A stretch of 64,000 nt of DNA from Micromonospora echinospora. Its GTDB lineage: Bacteria; Actinomycetota; Actinomycetes; Mycobacteriales; Micromonosporaceae. The notes beneath the pieces are model-generated. The model was not told where the DNA came from. It did not search any database and was given only the letters and a program-made list of their open reading frames with translations. The translations under genes and the position numbers were made by a program. Positions 44,514-58,041 of the stretch are shown here, piece by piece. Numbering within the stretch: position 1 is the stretch's first letter; each line of letters starts with the position of its first letter. The stretch is taken from NCBI RefSeq assembly GCF_900091495.1, contig NZ_LT607413.1:1178001-1242000 (forward strand). The letters run 5' to 3'.

Positions 44514-45503
44514 TCAACTCGACGGGGGCGGGGTGGAGGATTCGGCGGCGCGGATGGTGGCGGCGTGGGCGAGGGTGGCCCGACGGAGGGCGGCCTCCGG
44601 GTCCAGGCCTGCGGCGCGGGCCTCGGCGACGATCCGTAGCAGCTCCGCGCCGAGTCGGGTCTCCGGGTCGGCGTCCCCGGCGGGAACGGGAGGCGGCACG
44701 GCCAGGCCGATCCGCCCGGCGCGCTCCAGGATCTTGGCGGCCAGGGCGAGGGCGGGCTGGCTCATGGCGATGCCGTCCAGCACCGAGTCCCGGGCCTTCT
44801 CGGCCCGTTTGATCCGCTCCCAGCTCGCGGTGATCTCCTCCAGGGTGCCCGCCTCGGCACCGGCGAAGACGTGCGGGTTGCGCCGGACCATCTTGTCGAC
44901 CAGGCCACCGGCCACGTCGTCGATGCCCCACCGCTCGTCCTCGGGCAGTTCCTCGGCGAGCCGGGCGTGCAGCACCACCTGGAGCAGCACGTCACCCAGC
45001 TCCTCGCGGAGCGCGTCGGTGTCCCCCGCGCTGATCGCGTCGTACGCCTCGTAGCACTCCTCCAGCAGGAAGCCGGAGAGGCTGCGGTGGGTCTGCGCCC
45101 GCTTCCACGGGTCCCCGCCGGGCGAGGCGAGCCGGTCCATCACCTCGACCGCGTCCAGCAGTCGCGCGCCCGGTGGGTCCCATGAGCCGTACATCAGCTC
45201 CAGCTCGGCCAGGCCCGGCTCCCGGGCCAGGCGCAGGCCCAGCTCACGGGCGAGGGTCTCGTCGCCGGTCGGGCCGGCCAACCAGACCACCGTGCCGTGC
45301 CGGGCCGCCACGTCGAGCAGCGCCTGGGTGGCCGCTCCGTCGACCACGGTGACCTCGGCGCCCGTCGTCCGCAGCGCCGTGGTCACCGCGCTCTCCGCAC
45401 CGGTCAGCACCGGATGCGCGCGTACGACGTCCCAGGCCGCGGCGGTCAGCAGCCCGGCCGGCAGCCGGGGCGAGGTGACCAGCAGCACGATCCGCCCGGT
45501 CAT
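44514..45503 (-). CDS. mazG: Nucleoside triphosphate pyrophosphohydrolase MazG
   Basis: 329 residues. The C-terminal part is an all-alpha NTP pyrophosphatase with the magnesium-binding E-E-C-Y-E-A (148-153) and E-L-G-D (168-171) motifs. It hydrolyses (deoxy)NTPs to monophosphates and cleans oxidised nucleotides. The N-terminal 100 residues are an actinobacterial extension with a V-T-V-V-D-G strand pattern. Located behind the lipoprotein and mfd on the same strand, as in the mycobacterial mfd-mazG block. 104 bp separate it from the frameshifted DUF885 gene. Confidence 0.93.
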   Translation of the reverse strand: MTGRIVLLVTSPRLPAGLLTAAAWDVVRAHPVLTGAESAVTTALRTTGAEVTVVDGAATQALLDVAARHGTVVWLAGPTGDETLARELGLRLAREPGLAELELMYGSWDPPGARLLDAVEVMDRLASPGGDPWKRAQTHRSLSGFLLEECYEAYDAISAGDTDALREELGDVLLQVVLHARLAEELPEDERWGIDDVAGGLVDKMVRRNPHVFAGAEAGTLEEITASWERIKRAEKARDSVLDGIAMSQPALALAAKILERAGRIGLAVPPPVPAGDADPETRLGAELLRIVAEARAAGLDPEAALRRATLAHAATIRAAESSTPPPSS

Positions 45504-45591
45504 CGGTCCTCCCGGGCTGTCGCGCCCGCCCCGGCGACTCGCCCGGCGTTCGTCGGAAGCCGGGCGGTCGTGGGTGTCACAGCGGTCATGC

Positions 45592-46320
45592 TCAGGCGGC
45601 GTCGGTCACCGCGTCGGAGCCGGCCTCACCCAGCGGCACGCTGACCGCCGCCACGTTGCCGGCGAAGCTGAGCACCGGGAAGGCGAGCGGACGGTAGCGC
45701 GGGTTGACCGTGACGTCGTACCCCTCGACCGCCTCGGCGAGCGCGTTACGGGTGGCCAGCGCGGTGCGGAGCTGCTGCCCGTCGAGCTGGGTCGCCGCCT
45801 GCTCGACGGTCACCTCCTCCGGGATGGCGCCGGCTGCCTTGCCGGCCTTGACCAGGTCGGCCATCTCCTGCTCGGTCGGTGCGACCGGCTGGCCGGAGGG
45901 CACCCCGGAGAGGCAGGTGTAGAGCTCCGCCACCCGCTGCGGGTACGTCGTGTCGGTCGGGTAGCCGAGCTGCTGGCTGACCTGCTCGACCGGCACCTGG
46001 TTCTGCGGGCGGTAGCCCTTGTCGGCGGAGAGACGCTGGCACACCTCACCGAGGACCAGGGTGCTGACCACCTCGCCACGGCCGGGCAGCCGCTGCTCGC
46101 CGGGCGCGCCCGGCTGGCCGGTGGGCTGGCCCGGGGCCGGCTGCTCCGGGGTCGACGTGGCGGCGTCGTCCCGCAGCTCGTCCAGGATGCGGGTCACCGC
46201 TTCCTCGGTGATCCGCTGGTCGCCGACGTAGGCGGCGACCCCGGGCTCGGAACGGCAACCGGAGAGGGCGACGAGGCCGACCGCCACGCTGGCGACGGCG
46301 ACAAGACGGCGAGCACGCAT
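45592..46320 (-). CDS. Lipoprotein with SurA-like N-terminal region
   Basis: 242 residues from ATG 46320. Lipobox L-V-A-L-S-G-C (Cys near 22). Immediately after it comes A-A-Y-V-G-D-Q-R-I-T-E-E-A-V-T, the opening of SurA/PrsA-type chaperone domains, then a Pro/Gly/Gln linker and helices. No parvulin isomerase domain is seen. Probably an extracytoplasmic chaperone-like lipoprotein. It is between mfd (50 bp) and mazG (88 bp) on the same strand, and the three may be co-transcribed. Confidence 0.65.
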   Translation of the reverse strand: MRARRLVAVASVAVGLVALSGCRSEPGVAAYVGDQRITEEAVTRILDELRDDAATSTPEQPAPGQPTGQPGAPGEQRLPGRGEVVSTLVLGEVCQRLSADKGYRPQNQVPVEQVSQQLGYPTDTTYPQRVAELYTCLSGVPSGQPVAPTEQEMADLVKAGKAAGAIPEEVTVEQAATQLDGQQLRTALATRNALAEAVEGYDVTVNPRYRPLAFPVLSFAGNVAAVSVPLGEAGSDAVTDAA

Positions 46321-46370
46321 GACCGTCACTCTCTCACGTCGGCACCCCCACCCCCGCCCCGGCCTGCCCC

Positions 46371-50012
<3,642 letters not shown>

Positions 50013-50243
50013 CACTTCCAGTGAGTGTCGCCGAGAGAGCACGCCCGGTGGGCTGCTGGCACACGAACAGGTACCCCGAGTCCGTCCGGACGGGGGTGTG
50101 CGAGTGCCAGCCTATCTCGCGGTACGAACGATTTGACCGGTGCCGGCGCCACCGTCCCGGGGGAGGATCGGTGCCGCAGACGTTCCACGCGGACCCGTCG
50201 TACGCTGGGCGCCCCTGTCCCGCCCGAGAGCTGGAGCAACCCG

Positions 50244-51005
50244 GTGACCACCCCTCCTCCGCCCGGCCACCCGCCGCAGCCCCCGTACGGCCAGCCCTCG
50301 TACGGCCCGCCGCCGCACGGCCACTCGCCGCAGCCGCCATACGGCACCCCGTCGCCGGGATACCCGCAGCCCGGACCCCCCGCGCCCGGGTACCCGACGG
50401 GGCATCCGGGTTACCCGCCCCCGCCGGCCCCGACGGCCAAGCGCATCCCGGAGGACCAACCCTTCGTGGTCCGCCCCAGCGTCGCCAAGCGGGGCCTGGT
50501 CATGGGCGCGGTCGCGCTGGTCCTGCTCAGCCCGATCGTCTGCCTCGCCGGCCTCGGCCTGGCGGGCTCCACCGACCCGGACATGCGCGCCAACGCCGCC
50601 CTCGGCATCGTCGGCATCTTCGTCTGCCTGCTCGCCGCGATCGGCCTGCCGCTCGGGATCCAACTGTGGCTGATCGCCTCGGGCGGTCCGGTGCTGGCGC
50701 TGAGCCCGGCCGGGCTCTGGATCCGGACGCGACCGACGCGTGGCCAGGCGGTCTGGGTGCCCTGGGAGGCGGTCGCGCAGATCCGTCGCCGCCGGTGGAG
50801 CCTGGAGAAGATGCTGGTCGTCCAGCTCCGTGATCCGCGCATGTTGCAGAACCTCGGGGCGTACACCGCGCTGGACAGCAGCATGTTGAACGCGTTCTAC
50901 GGCTCGGGTCTGGTGTCGACGCTGAACTTCGCGGACCGCTCGGAGCAGGAGATCATGGCGGCGGTGACCCACTTCAGCGCCGGCCGCTGCCCCGTCGCCC
51001 CCTGA
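50244..51005 (+). CDS. Membrane protein with proline-rich N-terminus and PH-like domain
   Basis: 253 residues from a GTG. The first 65 residues are Pro/Tyr/Gly-rich (units such as P-P-Y-G-Q-P-S-Y-G). Two membrane spans (about 85-107 and 120-145) follow, then a C-terminal region, L-S-P-A-G-L-W-I-R-T-R through V-P-W-E-A-V-A-Q-I, resembling bacterial PH-like domains. No enzyme motif. It is divergent from mfd across 231 bp. Confidence 0.65.
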   Translation: MTTPPPPGHPPQPPYGQPSYGPPPHGHSPQPPYGTPSPGYPQPGPPAPGYPTGHPGYPPPPAPTAKRIPEDQPFVVRPSVAKRGLVMGAVALVLLSPIVCLAGLGLAGSTDPDMRANAALGIVGIFVCLLAAIGLPLGIQLWLIASGGPVLALSPAGLWIRTRPTRGQAVWVPWEAVAQIRRRRWSLEKMLVVQLRDPRMLQNLGAYTALDSSMLNAFYGSGLVSTLNFADRSEQEIMAAVTHFSAGRCPVAP

Positions 51006-51042
51006 CCCTTCCCCGCCCGCCCCGTCTCAGAGAGGGCGGCCA

Positions 51043-51100
51043 CTGATCGCGGCAAGTCGGGGCCACCCCGACGCCGGACACCCCGACATGCCGCAATCAG
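51043..51100. repeat. Imperfect 20-bp inverted repeat, distinct from the 60-bp family
   Basis: CTGATCGCGGCAAGTCGGGG (51043-51062) is mirrored by CCCCGACATGCCGCAATCAG (51081-51100), 18 of 20 positions pairing. It follows a plus-strand gene and may be its terminator. Part of it, GGACACCCCGACAT, recurs at 51375-51388, and GAGTGGATCA occurs at about 51100, 51399 and 51417. Confidence 0.65.
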
Positions 51101-51324
51101 AGTGGATCAAGGGCGGCGGGCGGTCAGGCGGCCAGGCTCGCGGGCAAGGGGCCGAGGCGGCGGACCCGGTCCGGCACAAGCTGCCCTCGGGCACCGAACT
51201 CTGCGCCGAGTTCACGGTGTCCCGCCAGGTCGTACGCTCCGCCATCGACTGGCTCAAGGCGCGGGGACTCGTCGACGGCGCGCCTGGTGCCGGGGTGTTC
51301 GTCCGGGAGCGGGCCACCCAGTAG
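51088..51324 (+). pseudogene. Remnant of a GntR-type DNA-binding domain
   Basis: The last 50 residues of this 78-codon frame (L-P-S-G-T-E-L-C-A-E-F-T-V-S-R-Q onward to G-A-G-V-F-V-R-E) match the second half of a GntR winged helix. The first helix is missing, the start codon lies inside the inverted repeat and no effector domain follows. It is most likely a decayed fragment. The remaining 135 bp to the next gene (51325-51459) hold only short repeats. Confidence 0.6.
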
Positions 51325-51459
51325 CAGACCAGACGCCCCCTCGGTTTTGGCGATATCGCGGTGTCCGGTCGGGTGGACACCCCGACATCGGCGAACCGGA
51401 GTGGATCATGCCGCCGGAGTGGATCAAGCCGGCCCAGGCCGATCCGGGGCCGGGCGGGG

Positions 51460-52500
51460 TCAGTAGCGGACGGTGATGCGGCGGGTCACGGCGTCGACGC
51501 GCACCTGCCCGCCGTACGGGACGATCAACTGCGGGTCGGTGTGACCGAGGTCGACGTCGAAGACGACCACGGCGTCCGGGGCGTACTCGCGCAACGCGCG
51601 GGTGACCGCCGCCCGCTGCGCCTCGGCGTACCCGTGGCGCTGCTCGACGGTGTGCGGGCGGGCGAAGTCCCAGGCCTTGGCCCGTCCGACCAGGACGGCG
51701 GGGAAGCCGGCGAGCAGCCCCCGCTCCCCCAGGTTGCGCAGCATCCGGTACACCTCGACGGCCGACGGCAGTTCCTCGGACGTCTCGACCAGCAGCACCG
51801 AGCCGACCAGCTCGGCGGCCGGGGCGATCCGGTCGGCGGCGGCCAGCCAGTGCAGGATCTCCAGGTTGCCGCCCCACACGGGCCCCTCGACGGCGCGCTG
51901 CGGCCCGGCCCACGTCCAGCCGGTGCCCGGGAACATCGGCGGCTCGGTGTCCAGGGTCGACGGGTCGCCCCAGTCGAGGGGCTCGTCGCCCCACTCCCGG
52001 GCCGGGCGCAGCTCGTACCAGTCCGAGGTGAACAGGGCGGCGCGCAACGACTCCATGGTCAGCGGATGCGGCGCGCCCGGGCGGCCGAGGTGCACCAGCA
52101 CCGATCCGCCGTGGTAGCCCACGATGCCCAGCCGGTGCAGGTGGTTGAGCAGGTTGGTGTTGTCCGAGTAACCGAAGTACGGCTTGGGGTTGGCGCGCAG
52201 CACCGCGTCGTCCAGGTGCGGGGTCACGGTGATCTGGTCGTCGCCGCCGATGGTGGCGAGCACCGCCGTGACGGTCGGGTCGGCGAACGCGGCGGTGACG
52301 TCCCGGGCCCGGTCGCGGGGGTCGGCGTCCATCAGCCGGGTGGTCGGGTACTCGACCGGCTCCAGCCCGAGCTCCTCCCGGAGCCGGCGCAGGCCCAGCT
52401 CGTACACGTGCGGGAAGACCGCCGGCAGTCCGGCGGACGGGGAGACCACCGCGACCCGGTCGCCGGGGCGCGGTTTGGGCGGGTACGTGCGGTCGACCAT
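51460..52500 (-). CDS. S66 family peptidase (MccF/LD-carboxypeptidase-like)
   Basis: 346 residues. The nucleophile elbow is G-Y-S-D-N-T-N (Ser112), with Glu239 (L-V-E-T-S) and His320 (L-G-H-T-D) completing the Ser-Glu-His triad of the family. The spacing and the insert before Glu239 resemble MccF, which cleaves toxic aminoacyl-nucleotides, more than LdcA, which trims murein tetrapeptides. Cytoplasmic, no signal peptide. Substrate not determined. It is divergent from ppc. Confidence 0.8.
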   Translation of the reverse strand: MVDRTYPPKPRPGDRVAVVSPSAGLPAVFPHVYELGLRRLREELGLEPVEYPTTRLMDADPRDRARDVTAAFADPTVTAVLATIGGDDQITVTPHLDDAVLRANPKPYFGYSDNTNLLNHLHRLGIVGYHGGSVLVHLGRPGAPHPLTMESLRAALFTSDWYELRPAREWGDEPLDWGDPSTLDTEPPMFPGTGWTWAGPQRAVEGPVWGGNLEILHWLAAADRIAPAAELVGSVLLVETSEELPSAVEVYRMLRNLGERGLLAGFPAVLVGRAKAWDFARPHTVEQRHGYAEAQRAAVTRALREYAPDAVVVFDVDLGHTDPQLIVPYGGQVRVDAVTRRITVRY

Positions 52501-52672
52501 GGTCCGACGCTATCGGCCGCCCCAACCGGTTTTCCCGGCGCCGCAGCACAGCTGGGGATTCCCACGCAATGAGCGACATCTCAGGGCCGCTCCCCCCGCA
52601 GGGAGGTGGCGCGGATACGATCCAGGGAGTCGGACAGCGCAGTCCTTCGTCCTCACGTAAGGAGCGCACCCC

Positions 52673-55459
52673 GTGACCGACCAGCACGACCACGACGGCC
52701 CGGACGCCGCGCTGCGGGCCGACATCCGCCGACTGGGCACCCTGCTCGGACAGACCCTGGCCCGGCAGGAGGGGCGCCCCCTGCTCGACCTGGTCGAGGA
52801 GATCCGCGCCCTGGTCCGCACCGACGCCCCGGCGGCCGCGCACCGCCTCGGCGGCCTCGACGTCACCACCGGCACCAAGCTGGCGCGGGCCTTCTCCACC
52901 TACTTCCACCTGGCGAACATCACCGAGCAGGTGCACCGGGCGCGGGACCTGCGCCGTCGCCGCGCCGTGCAGGGCGGCTGGCTGGACCAGGCCGCCACCA
53001 TGATCTCCGAGCGTGGCGTACCGGCGGAGGAGATCGCCGGAGCGGCCCGCCGGCTCGCGGTCCGGCCGGTCTTCACCGCCCACCCGACCGAGGCGGCCCG
53101 CCGCTCGATCCTGTCCAAGCTCCGCGCCATCGCCGACGAGCTGGACACCGAGACGGCCAACGCGATCCTCTACGGCGCGAGCGACGAGGGACCGGCGAAC
53201 CGCCGCCTCGCCGAACTGCTCGACCTGATGTGGCAGACCGACGAGCTGCGGCTGGACCGGCCGGACCCGACCGACGAGGCCCGCAACGCCATCTACTACC
53301 TGCGCGACCTGTACGCCGAGGCCGCGCCGCAGGTCCTCGACGACCTGGCCGACACGCTGCGCACCCTGGGCGTGGAGACCTCGCCGACCGCCCGGCCGTT
53401 GAGCTTCGGCACGTGGATCGGCGGCGACCGGGACGGCAACCCGTTCGTCACCCCGGCGGTGACCCGTGAGGTGCTGGTCATCCAGCACGAGCACGGCATC
53501 GCCGCCACCGAGCGGGCGATGGACCACCTGATCAACGAGGTGTCGGTCTCCCGTCGGCTGCGCGGCGTCTCGCTCGACCTGTCCGCCAGCCTCGCCACCG
53601 ACCTTGACGCGCTGCCCGAGGTTGCCCCCCGGTTCCGCCGGGTCAACGCCGAGGAGCCGTACCGGCTCAAGGCCCGGTGCGTGAAGGCGAAGCTGGCCAA
53701 CACCCGGCAGCGGCTGCGCCAGGGCACCCCGCACGTGCCGGGACGGGACTACCGTGGCTCCGCCGAGCTGGTCGCCGACCTGGAGCTGCTGCGCGCCTCG
53801 CTGGCCCGCAACTCCGGTCAGCTCACCGCCGTGGGGCGGCTCGCCTCGACGATCCGGACGGTGTCGGCGTTCGGCCTGCACCTGGCGACGATGGACATCC
53901 GCGAGCACGCCGAGGCGCACCACGCCGTGCTCGCCCAGCTCTACAAGGCCGTCGGCGAGGTGGACGACTACCCGTCGCTGACCCGCCTGGAGCGGACGAA
54001 GCTCCTCGCCGACGAGCTGACCGGACGCCGGCCGCTCTCCACCGCGGACACCCCGCTGACCGAGGGGGCCCGGAAGACCTTCGACGTCTTCGGCGCGATC
54101 CGGGAGGCCCAGGACCGGTTCGGCGCCGAGGTCATCGAGTCGTACATCGTCTCAATGACGCTCGGCGTGGACGACGTGCTCGCCGCCGTGGTGCTGGCCC
54201 GCGAGGCGGGGCTGGTCGACGTGCACAGCGGCCGGGCGCGGATCGGGTTCGTACCGCTGCTGGAGACCCCGGCCGAGCTGAACGCCGGCGGCGAGCTGCT
54301 CGACGAGCTGCTGTCGCTGCCCGCGTACCGGCAGTTGGTGGCGGCCCGCGACGACGTGCAGGAGGTGATGCTCGGCTACTCCGACTCCAACAAGGAGGCC
54401 GGCATCACCACCAGCCAGTGGTCGATCCACCGGGCGCAGCGGGCGCTGCGGGACGTGGCCGCCCGGCACGGCGTGCACCTGCGGCTGTTCCACGGCCGGG
54501 GCGGCACGGTCGGCCGGGGCGGCGGCCCCACCCACGAGGCGATCCTGGCCCAGCCGTACGGCACGCTGGACGGCGCGATCAAGGTCACCGAGCAGGGCGA
54601 GGTCATCTCCGACAAGTACACCCTGCCGTCGCTGGCCCGGGAGAACCTGGAACTGACCCTGGCCGCCGTGCTCCAGGCGACGTTGCTGCACACCGCGCCC
54701 CGGCAGCCAGCCGAGATGCTGGAACGCTGGGACGCCGCGATGGACGTGGTCTCCGAGTCGGCGTTCCGGCGCTACCGCTCCCTGGTGGAGGACCCGGACC
54801 TGCCGGCGTACTTCTGGGCGTCCACCCCGACCGAGCTGCTCGGCGCGCTGAACATCGGCTCCCGGCCGGCGAAGCGGCCGAACACCGGCGCGGGACTGGC
54901 CGGGCTGCGGGCGATCCCGTGGGTGTTCGGCTGGACCCAGACCCGGCAGATCGTCCCCGGCTGGTACGGGGTGGGCTCCGGGCTGGCCGCCGCCCGTGAG
55001 GCGGGGCTCTCCGACGTGCTCGCCGAGATGCACCGGAACTGGCACTTCTTCCGGACGTTCCTGTCGAACGTCGAGATGATGCTGACCAAGACCGACCTGA
55101 CCATCGCCCGCCGGTACGTCGAGACCCTGGTCCCGGAGCCCCTGCAACCGATCTTCGGCAAGATCGAGCAGGAGTACGAGCTGACCAAGCAGGAGGTGCT
55201 GGCGGTGACCGGTTCCCCCGCCCTGCTGGAGAACTCCCCGGTGCTCCAGCGCACCCTGGCCGTACGGGACACCTATCTCGAACCGCTGCACCACCTCCAG
55301 GTGGCGCTGCTGCGGCAGTACCGCGACTCCGGGGCGGCCGGACGTGCGGTGGCCACCGCGCCGGGCGGTCGCCGGGCCCCCAGCGACGGTACGGCCCTGG
55401 AGCGTGCGCTGCTCACCACGGTGAACGGCATCGCCGCCGGGATGCGCAACACCGGCTGA
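52673..55459 (+). CDS. ppc: Phosphoenolpyruvate carboxylase
   Basis: 928 residues from GTG with AAGGAG upstream. Carboxylates PEP to oxaloacetate, replenishing the TCA cycle. Catalytic His137 lies in V-F-T-A-H-P-T-E, Lys574 in [10 protein letters not shown], and the glycine-rich [14 protein letters not shown] loop and the C-terminal M-R-N-T-G end are intact. A single-gene unit flanked by divergent S66 peptidase and a palindromic repeat. Confidence 0.97.
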   Translation: MTDQHDHDGPDAALRADIRRLGTLLGQTLARQEGRPLLDLVEEIRALVRTDAPAAAHRLGGLDVTTGTKLARAFSTYFHLANITEQVHRARDLRRRRAVQGGWLDQAATMISERGVPAEEIAGAARRLAVRPVFTAHPTEAARRSILSKLRAIADELDTETANAILYGASDEGPANRRLAELLDLMWQTDELRLDRPDPTDEARNAIYYLRDLYAEAAPQVLDDLADTLRTLGVETSPTARPLSFGTWIGGDRDGNPFVTPAVTREVLVIQHEHGIAATERAMDHLINEVSVSRRLRGVSLDLSASLATDLDALPEVAPRFRRVNAEEPYRLKARCVKAKLANTRQRLRQGTPHVPGRDYRGSAELVADLELLRASLARNSGQLTAVGRLASTIRTVSAFGLHLATMDIREHAEAHHAVLAQLYKAVGEVDDYPSLTRLERTKLLADELTGRRPLSTADTPLTEGARKTFDVFGAIREAQDRFGAEVIESYIVSMTLGVDDVLAAVVLAREAGLVDVHSGRARIGFVPLLETPAELNAGGELLDELLSLPAYRQLVAARDDVQEVMLGYSDSNKEAGITTSQWSIHRAQRALRDVAARHGVHLRLFHGRGGTVGRGGGPTHEAILAQPYGTLDGAIKVTEQGEVISDKYTLPSLARENLELTLAAVLQATLLHTAPRQPAEMLERWDAAMDVVSESAFRRYRSLVEDPDLPAYFWASTPTELLGALNIGSRPAKRPNTGAGLAGLRAIPWVFGWTQTRQIVPGWYGVGSGLAAAREAGLSDVLAEMHRNWHFFRTFLSNVEMMLTKTDLTIARRYVETLVPEPLQPIFGKIEQEYELTKQEVLAVTGSPALLENSPVLQRTLAVRDTYLEPLHHLQVALLRQYRDSGAAGRAVATAPGGRRAPSDGTALERALLTTVNGIAAGMRNTG

Positions 55460-55484
55460 CGGGTTGGCGGCACCAGCACCGACG

Positions 55485-55544
55485 GGTTGGTAGCAGGGGA
55501 CCCTTCCTACCGTTTTCTGAGGAGGAAGGGTCCCCTGCTACCAC
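55485..55544 (+). repeat. 60-bp nested palindrome, copy 5 (supplies a stop codon)
   Basis: Starts GGTTGGTAGCAGGGGACCC, has the centre CCGTTTTCTG and ends with TCCCCTGCTACCACTC. It lies between ppc and the convergent small membrane protein gene. The TAG stop of that gene (55540-55538) is part of the right arm, so the element reaches into the coding frame. Confidence 0.75.
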
Positions 55545-55921
55545 TCGGGCGCAGGCGGGTGGGCAGGCCGGGCAGGCTGGTGGGCGTCGAGCCCGAGCGC
55601 CGTCCGCGCCGCCTGGACGTGGGCGAGCCCCTCCAGGGCGGTGTCCCGGGCGATCTCGTACTGCCGAACCGTCCGGGCCTGCTCCAACTGACTGCCGGCC
55701 GCGTTGTACCGCTCACCCGCGTCGACCAAGGCCTGACGGACCGCCGGGGCGTCGCCGTGCAGGTTCATCACCTGGCCACCGAGGCGTTCGTACCAGCGCA
55801 GCGCCTCGGCCCGGGCGTCGGCGGTCTCCCGGGCCCGACGCCGGGCGCTGTCCCACTGCCACCAGACGAAGCCCGCCACGTGCAGCAGCGCGACGACGCC
55901 GAGGAAGATCAGCGTGTCCAT
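55538..55921 (-). CDS. Small membrane-anchored helical protein
   Basis: 127 residues. N-terminal span (about 3-20) with W-W-Q-W following, then a long charged helix and a Pro/Ala/His-rich tail (A-R-P-A-H-P-P-A-P-E-W). No family recognised. It is divergent from rmuC across only 54 bp, so the two promoters must overlap or be very compact. Its stop codon lies within palindrome copy 5. Confidence 0.6.
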   Translation of the reverse strand: MDTLIFLGVVALLHVAGFVWWQWDSARRRARETADARAEALRWYERLGGQVMNLHGDAPAVRQALVDAGERYNAAGSQLEQARTVRQYEIARDTALEGLAHVQAARTALGLDAHQPARPAHPPAPEW

Positions 55922-55975
55922 GGCCCGACGGTACCCCTGGTCGTCACGTCGTACCGGTTTTGGCAAGCTCGGGGG

Positions 55976-57121
55976 ATGGACTTCTCGACGCTGGCCGTGG
56001 TGGTGGTCTGCCTCGGTGCCGGCGGCGCGGTCGGCTGGTTCGCGGCGCGGGCCCGCGCGGCGGCGGAGATCGCCCGGCTGGACGCCACACTGCACGCCGC
56101 CCGCGAGGGCGAGGGCCGGCTGGAGCAGTCAATGCGGGCGTTGAACTACGAGGCGACCGCCCAGTCGCAGGAGGCGGTGGCCCGGGCGGTCGCGCCGCTG
56201 CACGAGACGCTGCGCCGCTACGAGTCCCGGGTGACCGAACTGGAGCGTGACCGGGTGGACGCCTACGCCGAACTGCGCGAGCAGGTGCGGGCCATGGGCG
56301 CCGTCTCCGGTGAGCTGCGCACCGAGACCAAGCAGCTGGTGGCGGCGTTGCGCGCGCCCCAGGTACGCGGGCGGTGGGGTGAGCACCAGCTCCGCCGGAT
56401 CGTCGAGGCGGCCGGCATGTTGGAGCACTGCGACTTCGCCGAGCAGGTCACCGCCGCCGTCGACGACCGGCAGGTCCGCCCCGACCTGGTGGTCCGGTTG
56501 CACGGCGGGCGTTCGGTGGTGGTGGACGCCAAGGCGCCCTTCGACGCGTACCTGACCGCGATGGAGGCACGTGACGACCGGGAGCGGGACACCCGCCTGC
56601 GGGCACACGCGAAACACCTCCGGGCCCATGTGGACGCGCTGGCCGCGAAGTCCTACTGGGCGGCGTTCGACGACACGCCGGAGTTCGTGGTGCTCTTCGT
56701 GCCGGCCGATCCGTTCCTGGACGTGGCGTTGCAGCACGACCCGACGCTGCTGGAGCACGCGTTCGGCCGGAACGTCGTGCTGGCCACCCCGGCGACCCTG
56801 GTGGCGCTGCTGCGGACGGTGGCCTACTCCTGGCGGCAGGAGGCCCTGGCCCGTAACGCGGTGGCGGTGCACTCGCTGGCCCGGGAGCTGTACAGCCGGC
56901 TGTCCACGCTGGGCGAGCACGTCGGCCGGCTCGGGGGCTCGCTGGGTGCGGCGGTGACCGCGTACAACCGGGCGGTCGGCTCGCTGGAGGCGCGGGTGCT
57001 GGTCAGTGCCCGCAAACTGGCCGAGCTGGGGGTCTCCGACCAGGAGTTGACCACACCGTCGCAGGTGGAGGTGGCCCCCCGGCAGCCGCAGGCCCCGGAG
57101 CTGACGGAGTCTCGAGAGTAG
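55976..57121 (+). CDS. rmuC: DNA recombination protein RmuC
   Basis: 381 residues from ATG 55976 with GGGGG just upstream. N-terminal membrane span (about 5-23), a coiled coil (26-115), then the RmuC nuclease-like domain with R-G-R-W-G-E-H-Q-L and the core V-V-D-A-K-A-P-F-D-A-Y and F-V-V-L-F-V-P-A-D. The family limits inversions between short repeats. Complete. Downstream the base composition drops sharply. Confidence 0.9.
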   Translation: MDFSTLAVVVVCLGAGGAVGWFAARARAAAEIARLDATLHAAREGEGRLEQSMRALNYEATAQSQEAVARAVAPLHETLRRYESRVTELERDRVDAYAELREQVRAMGAVSGELRTETKQLVAALRAPQVRGRWGEHQLRRIVEAAGMLEHCDFAEQVTAAVDDRQVRPDLVVRLHGGRSVVVDAKAPFDAYLTAMEARDDRERDTRLRAHAKHLRAHVDALAAKSYWAAFDDTPEFVVLFVPADPFLDVALQHDPTLLEHAFGRNVVLATPATLVALLRTVAYSWRQEALARNAVAVHSLARELYSRLSTLGEHVGRLGGSLGAAVTAYNRAVGSLEARVLVSARKLAELGVSDQELTTPSQVEVAPRQPQAPELTESRE

Positions 57122-57259
57122 AGCCACCCTGACCACCCCCCGCCGCATCAGGCGAACCAAAAGGACGGAACGGGCAACAACTGAACAAAATTCCCACGGC
57201 ACACAGTCTCGCGCAAAACAAGAGGCAATTTCCATACAGTGGCACATCCAAACGTATGA

Positions 57260-57288
57260 TTGAAGTAAAGATCTCTTCGATATAAGAT
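57260..57288 (+). promoter_or_regulatory. Strong promoter of the cysteine-rich protein gene
   Basis: TTGAAG (57260-57265), 17-bp spacer, TAAGAT (57283-57288), about 30 bp before the ATG. The boxes stand out in a stretch (about 57140-57310) much richer in A+T than the rest of the window. They are close to the general housekeeping consensus. Confidence 0.6.
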
Positions 57289-57319
57289 TCCTGCAGACCC
57301 TTCAACTGAATGAGGCGCC

Positions 57320-57862
57320 ATGCGGGGAATCCGTCGCGCAATTATCGCGACACTGGGGGCGCTTGCTGTAACCATCGGAGGAATCGGCCTCTCGCCGTCA
57401 ACTCCGGCGCAGGCAGACGACCCTGAGCCAACGGTGATCATCATCGAGCCCTCGACCACCCAGGAGGAGATCGACGCCGCCGGCCTCGTTCTCGATGTCG
57501 AGGAGGCCAAGCAGGCCATTCCACCACTCGATTGCGAGGAGGGTTTCGGCACCCTACGCACCTCCGGCACCCTCGCGCCACCCCCAGATTGTCCCGATGG
57601 CACCTCGTGCAACATCCTCTGCGGGGTCGTTCACAATCGAAGCGGAAAGACCTTGAATTTGAGCCGAAGCTCCTCAAGTCACACGTCTTGTTCGCCGACG
57701 GGACCCTACGCCAACCTCCCCACGGGAAAGAGTTCAAACACCTATCTCGGATGGCGTGACACCGACTGCTTCCGATCGACCACCCACCGGATCTACTACC
57801 GGGGATGGTTCTACAGTGCAGGCAGCTGGATTCGCATCTACAACGGAGTCTGGATCTACTGA
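57320..57862 (+). CDS. Secreted cysteine-rich protein of unknown function
   Basis: 180 residues. Signal peptide with A-Q-A cleavage site at residues 30-32; an acidic segment (P-T-V-I-I-I-E-P), then six cysteines (72, 91, 97, 101, 124, 150) that could form three disulfides, and an aromatic C-terminus with Y-Y-R-G-W-F-Y-S and Y-N-G-V-W-I-Y. Such small secreted disulfide proteins include enzyme inhibitors and toxins, but I do not recognise the family. Codon use is visibly less G+C-biased than the neighbours, which suggests acquisition. It has its own promoter and terminator. Confidence 0.75.
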   Translation: MRGIRRAIIATLGALAVTIGGIGLSPSTPAQADDPEPTVIIIEPSTTQEEIDAAGLVLDVEEAKQAIPPLDCEEGFGTLRTSGTLAPPPDCPDGTSCNILCGVVHNRSGKTLNLSRSSSSHTSCSPTGPYANLPTGKSSNTYLGWRDTDCFRSTTHRIYYRGWFYSAGSWIRIYNGVWIY

Positions 57863-57890
57863 CATCAGCTTCCCGCACATCGGATCAATA

Positions 57891-57922
57891 GGCCGGGTCG
57901 GGACCCCAATCCCGGCCCGGCC
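57891..57922 (+). terminator. Hairpin terminator after the cysteine-rich protein gene
   Basis: GGCCGGGTCGGGA and TCCCGGCCCGGCC form a 13-bp stem with one wobble pair and a short loop, 28 bp after the stop codon. The remaining 119 bp to the next gene show nothing recognisable apart from the AGGGAG ribosome binding site of that gene. Confidence 0.7.
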
Positions 57923-58041
57923 CATCGATTCAGCAATGGATCCGACCCTCGCGCAGTTCACCGCTCAACGTCGAATCGCCACTACCAGCACCGAACGAAT
58001 GGCTTACGCTCGCCGCAACCGCACGCCTCCAGGGAGACACC

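Noticed and set aside
50013..50243. TTGACC near 50138 as a -35 for the plus-strand gene
   Set aside because: No acceptable -10 lies 16-19 bp downstream.
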